Positions 22,141-27,105 of a stretch of 27,105 bases of DNA are shown piece after piece; within the stretch, counting starts at the first letter, position 1; the number at the start of each line of letters is the position of its first letter. The DNA comes from a virus: positions 1-27,105 of the IMG/VR virus record IMGVR_UViG_3300031857_001121; one strand, written 5' to 3'. The translations under genes were made by a program, and so were the position numbers. The notes beneath the pieces are model-generated. The model made no database searches. It was not told the DNA's origin and saw nothing but the letters and a program-made list of their open reading frames with translations.

Positions 22141-22481
22141 AAGAAAAGATACTAGCTTATCTTACAGAACCACGAACCATAAACGACATAGCAGAACATA
22201 TACAATCTAACTATCCTATTACAAAGAACATACTTGTAGAGATGAGAGATGCAAATGTTATTCATGCTTACAAAGATAATCAAAATAGACTCATGCACTA
22301 TTACGTGCCACAACCACATCCACTACAAATTATATTTGGACACACAGCAAACTTTACAGATGACCAGATAAAAGGCATTATCATACATAATGCAGATGAC
22401 GCTAAACATAACTTACAACAAAGAACTACACAAGAAACATTTGGACAAAGCGTAGCATATACGCTAACACAATATGATTAG
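22116..22481 (+). CDS. Winged-helix protein
   Basis: Start uncertain: TTG at 22116 has AAGGAA six bases ahead; ATG at 22110 is too close to that site and GTG at 22137 overlaps the previous stop but lacks a clear site. From TTG it has 121 residues. The N-terminal part (VKEKILAYLTEPRTINDIAE, then PITKNILVEMRDANVIHAYK) is a winged-helix DNA-binding fold. The C-terminus ends in a polar tail. It lies just before the Q-like regulator (8-base overlap) and may be a regulator itself. Confidence 0.6.
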   Translation: MQSERCIVKEKILAYLTEPRTINDIAEHIQSNYPITKNILVEMRDANVIHAYKDNQNRLMHYYVPQPHPLQIIFGHTANFTDDQIKGIIIHNADDAKHNLQQRTTQETFGQSVAYTLTQYD

Positions 22482-22803
22482 TATGGAACGTTTATTATCT
22501 ATCCTAGAAGACTGGGCTAGATGGATGAAGTCGGATAATCACAAGCTAGGTTATCCATCTAAAAGCATAGGCATGTCATCAGGTGGTGAGTCTACAAGCG
22601 AAGTGTTTGAAGAAATGTGTTCAGCTCAAGACATGAGTAACATACGCACTATACACGCTATCATACATAGCCTAGAACAAGGACAACAAGACGCTATCTA
22701 TGCTAAATACTTAGGTGCTAAACCACCACTAGCTTATCCATGGCAATTAGACATGGCATACGATAATTTACTGACCATTGCAGGAAGACGGATAAACGCA
22801 TAA
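22474..22803 (+). CDS. Q/RinA-like late transcription regulator (antiterminator candidate)
   Basis: 109 residues from ATG at 22474 (a second ATG at 22483 also possible). The sequence ERLLSILEDWARWMKSDNHK, then LGYPSKSIG, and the C-terminal sigma-70 region-4-like helix (IHSLEQGQQDAIYAKYLG, later LLTIAGRRI) match phage antitermination Q and RinA-like late regulators. Position supports this: it is the last gene of the early rightward operon and a strong promoter with a closely spaced terminator follows at once, as in lambda Q-pR'-tR'. It should allow read-through into the packaging and virion genes. Confidence 0.65.
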   Translation: MISMERLLSILEDWARWMKSDNHKLGYPSKSIGMSSGGESTSEVFEEMCSAQDMSNIRTIHAIIHSLEQGQQDAIYAKYLGAKPPLAYPWQLDMAYDNLLTIAGRRINA

Positions 22804-22808
22804 ACTTG

Positions 22809-22838
22809 TTGCACGAAAGCATAATTATATGTTATAAT
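22809..22838 (+). promoter_or_regulatory. Strong pR'-like late promoter
   Basis: TATAAT at 22833-22838 carries an extended -10 (TGT just before it) and a -35-like TTGCAC at 22809-22814 with 18-base spacing. It starts 6 bases after the Q-like gene. The predicted start near 22845 leaves about 80 bases to the terminator. Confidence 0.75.
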
Positions 22839-22844
22839 CACGCC

Positions 22845-22883
22845 TATGTGGACAATTCCTGTCCGTAAGAAACGTAATTCTAC
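22845..22883 (+). ncRNA. Short leader RNA between late promoter and terminator
   Basis: Sequence between the predicted start and the terminator contains a hairpin GGACA-ATTCC-TGTCC (22850-22864). A 15-codon frame starts at 22846 but has no ribosome site. By analogy with lambda 6S RNA this would be a short constitutive transcript and the site where a Q-type factor acts. Existence and ends are predicted only. Confidence 0.5.
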
Positions 22884-22921
22884 AAAAGCCTGACTGCACT
22901 CTCTCCGTGGTTGGGCTTTTT
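22884..22921 (+). terminator. tR'-like intrinsic terminator
   Basis: AAAAGCC followed by TGAC (22884-22894) pairs with GTTG then GGCTTTT (22910-22920), an approximately 12-bp stem including two G-U wobbles, with a 15-base loop and a T-rich tail. It stands about 80 bases after the predicted promoter, before all late genes, which would be shut unless an antiterminator acts. Confidence 0.8.
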
Positions 22922-22928
22922 CTTTTAT

Positions 22929-23108
22929 ATGACATTCTCAGTTACTATATGCACAACGTGCGGAACACCATTTGATGAAACAGGTTATGATAAATGCCCT
23001 GATTGTCAATACGACCACAGATTTATTAAGTTAAGGAAAAGTTATGAAGAAACCAACAACGAAAAAGGGCAAGATGGCGAAAGTCAGCAAAGTGATGAAA
23101 GAATTTAA
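22929..23108 (+). CDS. Small zinc-ribbon protein
   Basis: 59 residues from the ATG just after the terminator. The core ICTTCGTPFDETGYDKCPDC holds two Cys pairs (C-x-x-C and C-x-x-C), followed by YDHRFIKLRKSYEE and a polar tail. A single zinc ribbon for nucleic-acid or protein binding. The gene overlaps the DUF6496 gene by 65 bases in another frame, and no clear ribosome site precedes it (CTTTTATAT only). Role unknown. Confidence 0.55.
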   Translation: MTFSVTICTTCGTPFDETGYDKCPDCQYDHRFIKLRKSYEETNNEKGQDGESQQSDERI

Positions 23109-23220
23109 AACAGGTTCATTACATTCAGGTAAAGGTGGTAAAGTAGTAAAATCTCCTAAACAAGCTATCGCTATTGCACTTAGCGAAGCTGGTATGTCTA
23201 AAAAAAAGAAAGGTAAATAA
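23044..23220 (+). CDS. DUF6496 small basic protein
   Basis: 58 residues, preceded by AAGGAAAAGTT. It begins with a Lys-rich head (KKPTTKKGKMAKVSKV), then VMKEFKTGSLHSGKGGKVVK and SPKQAIAIALSEAGM, and ends in Lys-rich KKKKGK. The MKEF-K-x-G-x-LHSG...KQAIAIALSEAG pattern is DUF6496, common in marine and freshwater phages and bacteria. The basic charge suggests DNA binding. First of four consecutive small basic proteins. Confidence 0.75.
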   Translation: MKKPTTKKGKMAKVSKVMKEFKTGSLHSGKGGKVVKSPKQAIAIALSEAGMSKKKKGK

Positions 23221-23222
23221 TT

Positions 23223-23354
23223 ATGCCAATGGTAAACGGAAAGAAATACGCATATACTAAAACAGGTATGGCAGCAGCTAAAAAAGCAGCAAGCAAATCA
23301 GGTAAAAAAATGGTTTCTAAACCTGCAAAGAAAGCTATGAAAAATGGCAAATAA
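23223..23354 (+). CDS. Small Lys/Ala-rich basic protein
   Basis: 43 residues: MPMVNGKKYAYTKTGMAAAK followed by repeated Lys/Ala (KAASKSGKKMVSKPAKKAMK). An H1-like composition of Lys, Ala and Pro suggests DNA binding, but this can also be low complexity without function. It starts 2 bases after the preceding stop and its 3' end overlaps the next gene by 11 bases, which supports translation. Confidence 0.55.
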   Translation: MPMVNGKKYAYTKTGMAAAKKAASKSGKKMVSKPAKKAMKNGK

Positions 23355-23499
23355 GCCAGGTCTCTACGCAAACATTGCAGCCAAAAGAGCTAGAATAAAA
23401 GCTGGTTCAGGCGAAAAGATGCGCAAAGTAGGAAGTAAGGGCGCACCTACAGCTATGCAATTTAAACAAGCAGCAAAGACAGCAAAGAAAAAGAAATGA
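23344..23499 (+). CDS. Small basic phage protein, KPGLYANIAAKR type
   Basis: 51 residues. KPGLYANIAAKRARIKAGSG followed by EKMRKVGSKGAPTAMQFKQA is a widespread motif in short basic proteins of marine and freshwater phages, ending in KTAKKKK. Overlaps the genes on both sides (11 and 4 bases). Probably DNA- or protein-binding; exact role unknown. Confidence 0.65.
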   Translation: MANKPGLYANIAAKRARIKAGSGEKMRKVGSKGAPTAMQFKQAAKTAKKKK

Positions 23500-23789
23500 G
23501 TGTTTGGCAAAAGAAAGCAGGTAAGAACCCTAAAGGTGGCTTAAACGCTAAAGGTCGTGCCTCATACAATAGAGAAACAGGTGGTAATTTAAAAGCACCA
23601 GTAAAGTCAGGCGATAATCCTAGACGTGCATCTTTCCTAGCAAGAATGGGTAATATGCCAGGACCAGAACGCAAACCTAACGGTGAACCAACAAGACTAT
23701 TACTATCACTAAAAGCATGGGGAGCATCTAGCAAAGCAGACGCAAAAGCGAAAGCTAAAGCTATAAGCGCAAGAAACAAAAAGAAGTAA
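23496..23789 (+). CDS. DUF6321-like small basic protein
   Basis: 97 residues, ATGA-coupled to its neighbour. It carries WQKKAGKNPKGGLNAKGRAS, then KSGDNPRRASFLARMGNMPG and PNGEPTRLLLSLKAWGASSK, the DUF6321 pattern widely found in environmental phages near packaging genes, and a Lys/Ala-rich tail. A nucleoid-type or virion DNA-associated role is possible but unproven. One-base overlap with the glycosyltransferase gene. Confidence 0.75.
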   Translation: MSVWQKKAGKNPKGGLNAKGRASYNRETGGNLKAPVKSGDNPRRASFLARMGNMPGPERKPNGEPTRLLLSLKAWGASSKADAKAKAKAISARNKKK

Positions 23790-24496
23790 TGCTGAAATTA
23801 GATATATACGTAGGATATGACGGTAAGGTAGAACCAGTTGCATATCATAACTTTTGCCAGTCAGTTATAGAAAAGTCATCTATACCGGTAAGTTTTACAC
23901 CATTAGCATTAAACACTTTAAAAGACTACGAAGAAACACATAAAGACGGTAGCAACGCATTTATCTACTCACGCTTTTTAGTGCCATATCTAAATAACTT
24001 TAAAGGTATCGCATTATTTGTAGATGGCGATATGATATGTAGAACAGATATAGCAGAGATACTAGCGAACTTTGATAATGACGAAGCAGTCAAAGTCGTA
24101 AAGCATAACTACACAACAAAGCATCCTATCAAGTATCTAGGTGCAAAGAACGAAGACTATCCTAAAAAGAATTGGTCTTCAGTAATGTTATGGAACTGTT
24201 CACATTGGTTGAACCGTCAGCTAACACCTAAGTTTGTGCAAGAGCAAACAGGTAAATACCTACACAGGTTTGAATGGTTAAAGTATCCTGAAGAACAAGT
24301 AGGTAAGCTAGACGAAACATGGAACTGGCTAGAAACAGAATACGAATACAACCCAGATGCTAAGTTAGTGCATCACACATTAGGCACACCATGCTTTAAA
24401 GACTATCAGAATACAGACTATAGTCAAGAATGGTTTGAGACGTACCAAAGAATGATATACCCATTAAAAGGAAAAAACAGGGAAAGCGAATTATGA
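23789..24496 (+). CDS. GT8-like glycosyltransferase
   Basis: 235 residues. The N-terminal Rossmann-like part (LDIYVGYDGKVEPVAYHNF, then SNAFIYSRFLVPYLNNF) leads to the DxD metal/nucleotide-sugar motif FVDGDMICRTDI (Asp79, Asp81), and the C-terminal half has NWSSVMLWNCSHW and LVHHTLGTPCF (acceptor and catalytic region of GT8-type enzymes). It would transfer a sugar from a UDP or similar donor. Possible targets are virion proteins, DNA bases or host surface, none decided by sequence. Located between small basic proteins and the packaging genes. Confidence 0.8.
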   Translation: MLKLDIYVGYDGKVEPVAYHNFCQSVIEKSSIPVSFTPLALNTLKDYEETHKDGSNAFIYSRFLVPYLNNFKGIALFVDGDMICRTDIAEILANFDNDEAVKVVKHNYTTKHPIKYLGAKNEDYPKKNWSSVMLWNCSHWLNRQLTPKFVQEQTGKYLHRFEWLKYPEEQVGKLDETWNWLETEYEYNPDAKLVHHTLGTPCFKDYQNTDYSQEWFETYQRMIYPLKGKNRESEL

Positions 24497-24966
24497 ACTT
24501 CTTAGACTATTTAACAAATGCTATGACAGGTGCTGCACCATCTCAACAAGAACTTATGATGAGAGATATGGCTGCAAAAGGGTTATTACAGCAATCTAAT
24601 ATGGGATTAACACCTGACGAACTTAAACTATTAAGACAAAAATCAGGTGCAGCAGCAACTCCATCAGAAATTCAAGCTATTCAGAATGAAAGATTAAGAA
24701 GAGAATCAGGAGCAGCAGTAAGCCCAAGTGAATTACAACGCACTCCAGTTCAAATGCCAGAATATGTGTCTCCTAAAGGGCAAATTCCTTCAGTACAAAT
24801 GCCTCAGGTAAGAAGACAATCAGGTACATTACCACCAGTTCAGATGCCATCTATTTCATCTGGATATATGCAAAACTTAATTAATCCTGGTATGACTATG
24901 CAACAAAACTATATTGACCCAAGACTCATTGAAATGATGTATTATAGAGGGTTACTAAACCAATAA
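24493..24966 (+). CDS. Gln/Pro-rich hypothetical protein with PVQMP repeats
   Basis: 157 residues, ATGA-coupled to the glycosyltransferase. It has two near-copies of a helical unit (LLRQKSGAAATPSEIQAIQN and LRRESGAAVSPSELQ) followed by PVQMP, SVQMP and PVQMP repeats around residues 85-120, and a hydrophobic end (MMYYRGLLNQ). Composition resembles minor virion or linker proteins. No family recognised. Confidence 0.5.
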   Translation: MNFLDYLTNAMTGAAPSQQELMMRDMAAKGLLQQSNMGLTPDELKLLRQKSGAAATPSEIQAIQNERLRRESGAAVSPSELQRTPVQMPEYVSPKGQIPSVQMPQVRRQSGTLPPVQMPSISSGYMQNLINPGMTMQQNYIDPRLIEMMYYRGLLNQ

Positions 24967-24972
24967 AGAAAT

Positions 24973-25039
24973 AAGGCGAAAAGGGTCGCTCCCTGTCATG
25001 CTAACTCATGACTAGCCTTTTTATTCACCTAGTTAGGGG
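24973..25039 (+). ncRNA. Three-way junction RNA with pseudoknot over GIY-YIG ribosome site
   Basis: Closing helix AAGGC/GCCTT (24973-24977 with 25015-25019) encloses hairpin AGGG-TCGCT-CCCT (24982-24994) and hairpin GTCATG-CTAACT-CATGAC (24995-25012). The six loop bases CTAACT (25001-25006) are perfectly complementary to AGTTAG at 25031-25036, which overlaps the AGGGG ribosome site (25035-25039) of the GIY-YIG gene. It may regulate translation of that gene and, with the T run at 25018-25022, may also terminate transcripts. Structure predicted by eye only. Confidence 0.5.
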
Positions 25040-25044
25040 TAAAT

Positions 25045-25593
25045 ATGCAATACTATGTATATCAACTTATAGACCCAAGAAATAGCAAACCTTTCTATGT
25101 AGGAAAGGGTAAGGGCGAAAGAATGTATGCCCATGAGAGAGAAGCTGAAGGTAAAAGTCAGCATCCTAAATGCAGGGTTATAAGGGAAATAAAAGAATTA
25201 GGCTACGTTATAGAGTATAAGATACTCAAAAGGTTTGAAGACGAAGAACAAGCCTATTTATACGAAGCTGAAGTTATATTAGATATAGGACTAGAAAACC
25301 TAACAAACCTAGTTCATGGTGGCAATATAAACACCAATAAACGTAGTAATAATTGCGAACACAGAGCTATGGTATCTTTATTAGCAGTTATACTAAAAAA
25401 GACTCGTGGTAATTTTAGTCATAACACAATGACATTTGCAGGGTTACAATTAGATATAACTAATACTTTAAGAATTATTGTTACTAAAAACCTAGAAAAG
25501 CTATTTGCTAAGAGAGGAATAGACTGGGTATTTAATGAATTTAAGAAGCACAATGTTAATTTATATGTAATTAATCAGGAGCAACCAACCTAG
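25045..25593 (+). CDS. LEM3-like GIY-YIG endonuclease
   Basis: 182 residues, preceded by AGGGG. The GIY-YIG core reads YYVYQLIDPRNSKPFYVGKG (residues 3-22), followed by R26, H30 and YLYEAEVILD (Glu74/76 region), matching the LEM3-like subgroup with the extended DPR-N-x-K-PFYVGKGKG. The remaining ~90 residues are less conserved, with a helical end. GIY-YIG enzymes include free-standing homing endonucleases; its position between a structural-type gene and TerS, with a folded RNA before it, suggests a mobile gene. Target unknown. Confidence 0.82.
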   Translation: MQYYVYQLIDPRNSKPFYVGKGKGERMYAHEREAEGKSQHPKCRVIREIKELGYVIEYKILKRFEDEEQAYLYEAEVILDIGLENLTNLVHGGNINTNKRSNNCEHRAMVSLLAVILKKTRGNFSHNTMTFAGLQLDITNTLRIIVTKNLEKLFAKRGIDWVFNEFKKHNVNLYVINQEQPT

Positions 25594-25609
25594 CGGAGTT
25601 GCGAAAACT

Positions 25610-25939
25610 ATGGAAAATACAGAAAACTTTGAAAAAGTAGAAGGCGATTTATCAAAAGTAGAAAATCGTGGTGGTAGAAGAGAAGGTTCAGGTAGAAAGC
25701 CTGGTGTTCCTAACAAAATGTCAGCCACAGTTAAGCAAAACGTCATTGAAGTGTTTGAGCAATTAGGTGGCGTAGAACACATGAAGCAATGGGCTATAGA
25801 TAACCCTAATAACTTTTATAACATATACGCAAAGATATTACCTACACAAACTGAAATTAGTGGAGCAGATGGCTCTGCATTACCTATCGGAATAGGAATT
25901 ACTTTTGTCAAGCCAGACGATAGCTCAGTTTCCGAATAA
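25610..25939 (+). CDS. Probable terminase small subunit
   Basis: 109 residues. A basic N-terminal part GGRREGSGRKPGVPNKMS (residues 21-38) is the DNA-binding head often found in small terminase subunits and their relatives; a helix VKQNVIEVFEQLGGVEHMKQ and a second NNFYNIYAKILPTQ follow, the usual oligomerisation-type plan. It is placed directly before and overlapping the large subunit. It should recognise the packaging site and activate TerL. The ribosome site is weak (GCGGAG 11 bases ahead). Confidence 0.75.
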   Translation: MENTENFEKVEGDLSKVENRGGRREGSGRKPGVPNKMSATVKQNVIEVFEQLGGVEHMKQWAIDNPNNFYNIYAKILPTQTEISGADGSALPIGIGITFVKPDDSSVSE

Positions 25940-27105
25940 ACTAGACTTCTTATTTGAACCACACCGTTACAAAGTAGCATACGGCGGTAGAGGTTCTGGT
26001 AAGTCATGGTCTATGGCTAGAGCATTGCTTATAAAAGCAGCTAATGAGCCAACACGTGTCTTATGCGCACGTGAAATACAAAAGTCTATTAAGCAGTCAG
26101 TACATACATTACTTAACGACCAAATACAAGCATTAGGTCTAGGAGCTTTCTATGAAGTATTGGAAGCAGAGATACGTGGTCTTAATGGTAGCACGTTCAG
26201 TTTTACTGGGTTGGCTACTAATACTGTGGAGTCCATTAAGTCTTTTGAAGGATGTGATATTGTCTGGGTGGAAGAGGCACAAACAGTATCAAAGAAGTCG
26301 TGGGATATTTTAATACCTACAATACGTAAACCTAATTCAGAGATATGGGTATCATTTAACCCAAATATAGACACAGACGACACATACCAAAGATTTGTAG
26401 TTAATCCACCAGAGAACGCTAAAGTCGTTAAGGTTAATTACCAAGACAACCCATGGTTTCCTGAAGTACTAGAGATAGAACGTCAGCATAGCGAAAAGAC
26501 TAACCCTGACTATGCAAACATATGGGAAGGTGAATGTAAAGCAGCAGTAGATGGTGCTATCTATGCTAACGAGATAAGAGAAGCACAAGAGAATGGTCGT
26601 ATAACAACTGTTCCTTATGACCCAATGCTAAAGGTTCATGTAGTGATGGACTTAGGTTGGAACGATAGCATGTCAGTTATCCTATGCCAAAAAGGTGTAT
26701 CAGACTTACGTGTTATTGGTTACATAGAAGATGACCACAGAACATTAGATAGTTATTCAGCACAGTTAAAAGATATGTCATACAATTGGGGAACTATGTT
26801 CTTACCACATGACGGACAGTCTAAAGACTTTAAGCATGGCATATCAGCAGAAGATATTATGCGTAAACTTGGTTGGGATGTACGTATTGTTCCTAAACAA
26901 GATATAGAGTCTGGCATTAAACTAGCACGAATGAACTTTCACAGAATATACTTTGACAAGTCAGCAAATAGACTTGTGGAATGTTTAAAGAATTATCGCA
27001 GAAGTATAAACTCTGCAACTAACGAACCTGGTGCGCCATTACATGACGAATATAGCCATGGTGCAGACGCATTTAGATACTTATGTACTTCCATAGAAAA
27101 CATGA
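25905..27105 (+). CDS. terL: Terminase large subunit, truncated by window end
   Basis: Begins at a TTG with AGGA seven bases ahead, overlapping TerS by 35 bases; 400 residues visible with no stop before the edge. An in-frame ATA at 25920 gives the usual (M)AQFPNKLDFLF start but has no ribosome site. Walker A is YGGRGSGKS (residues 26-34), Walker B CDIVWVEEA, the coupling motif SFNPN, and the RNase-H nuclease part VVMDLGWNDS and HGADAFRY. PBSX/Phage_term_3-like architecture. The ATPase drives DNA into the head and the nuclease cuts it. Confidence 0.9.
   Translation, partial: MSSQTIAQFPNKLDFLFEPHRYKVAYGGRGSGKSWSMARALLIKAANEPTRVLCAREIQKSIKQSVHTLLNDQIQALGLGAFYEVLEAEIRGLNGSTFSFTGLATNTVESIKSFEGCDIVWVEEAQTVSKKSWDILIPTIRKPNSEIWVSFNPNIDTDDTYQRFVVNPPENAKVVKVNYQDNPWFPEVLEIERQHSEKTNPDYANIWEGECKAAVDGAIYANEIREAQENGRITTVPYDPMLKVHVVMDLGWNDSMSVILCQKGVSDLRVIGYIEDDHRTLDSYSAQLKDMSYNWGTMFLPHDGQSKDFKHGISAEDIMRKLGWDVRIVPKQDIESGIKLARMNFHRIYFDKSANRLVECLKNYRRSINSATNEPGAPLHDEYSHGADAFRYLCTSIENM

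Noticed and set aside
22846-22893. 15-codon frame starting MWTIPV in the late leader, superficially like the PqqA start.
   Set aside because: No ribosome site, no Glu/Tyr motif, and it runs into the terminator stem; the hairpin structure explains the sequence better.
23462-23779. 105-codon minus-strand frame opposite the DUF6321-like gene.
   Set aside because: Shadow of a recognised family on the plus strand; no regulatory signals on the minus strand.
24973-25019. Hammerhead ribozyme in the three-way junction (GAAA after the first strand, GTC after the second helix).
   Set aside because: The required CUGANGA core is absent; the closest stretch (CTCATGA, 25005-25011) has the wrong base at G5 and would leave no stem I. 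I keep only the structured-RNA call.
25920-25922. ATA as a second unusual start, for TerL.
   Set aside because: No ribosome site in front; the TTG at 25905 with AGGA seven bases ahead is sufficient.
1-27105. tRNA genes, CRISPR arrays, integrase and attachment site.
   Set aside because: Read through on both strands by eye and found no cloverleaf with a T-loop consensus, no regular spacer-repeat pattern and no recombinase; a tRNA scan was not possible.

Overview
This window is about 27 kb of a tailed double-stranded DNA phage genome. It is AT-rich and coding-dense, with genes joined by ATGA or TAATG overlaps. It holds tail-fibre and ejection-type virion genes, a lysis cassette, a recombination and replication block, an antiterminator-like gene, and the two terminase subunits. 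I see no integrase, excisionase or CI-like repressor, so a lytic lifestyle is likely but unproven. Portal and major capsid genes are missing. The terminase large subunit runs off the right edge and virion genes start at the left edge, so the window looks like a cut from a circularly permuted genome of which perhaps a quarter to a third is unseen. The DnaB-like helicase, YqaJ recombinase, tail-collar fibre and short podovirus-like nozzle and ejection genes suggest a small podovirus of an aquatic bacterium.

Layout. (1) 18-12032, plus strand: fibre and adhesin proteins, an assembly-type protein, a collar fibre, a tail nozzle/stabilisation-type protein, small virion proteins and four probable ejection proteins. 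(2) 12042-13893, plus: lysis cassette of tiny membrane proteins, a holin III-like protein, a SprT-like metalloprotease and a DUF5675 protein. (3) 13903-14827, plus: a DnaQ-like exonuclease fused to a zinc ribbon, and a small protein. (4) 18873-14797, minus: an early-type operon with small membrane peptides, a single-strand annealing candidate, YqaJ exonuclease, an SSB-like protein, a SleB-type cell-wall hydrolase, a tandem pair of DNA-binding-like proteins, DUF3310 and a PD-(D/E)XK nuclease. (5) 19001-22803, plus: replication initiator/loader, DnaB-like helicase, NinB, a DUF1364-like Cys/His protein, a second PD-(D/E)XK protein, a winged-helix protein and a Q/RinA-like regulator. (6) 22809-22921: a strong promoter and a close terminator laid out like lambda pR'-tR'. 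(7) 22929-27105, plus: small basic proteins, a GT8-like glycosyltransferase, a folded RNA, a GIY-YIG nuclease, TerS and TerL.

The outstanding item is at 17003-17074. A 23-codon gene on the plus strand sits inside the minus-strand operon with its own promoter, a very good ribosome binding site and an intrinsic terminator. It encodes a full-length PqqA, the ribosomally made precursor of the redox cofactor pyrroloquinoline quinone (PQQ), with the crosslinked Glu15 and Tyr19 in place. No pqqB-E genes are visible, so the peptide would feed the host's PqqBCDE enzymes. This points to a PQQ-using host. Together with the AT-richness it suggests a streamlined aquatic methylotroph such as Methylophilaceae (OM43 / Methylopumilus type), where PQQ serves methanol dehydrogenase; that host is an inference.

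Expected gene flow: the divergent AT-rich region at 18874-19000 starts the leftward recombination operon and the rightward replication operon. The Q-like protein from 22474 would then let transcription pass the terminator at about 22920 and read through packaging, the unseen head genes, the tail and the lysis genes. pqqA stands apart as an independent metabolic gene.
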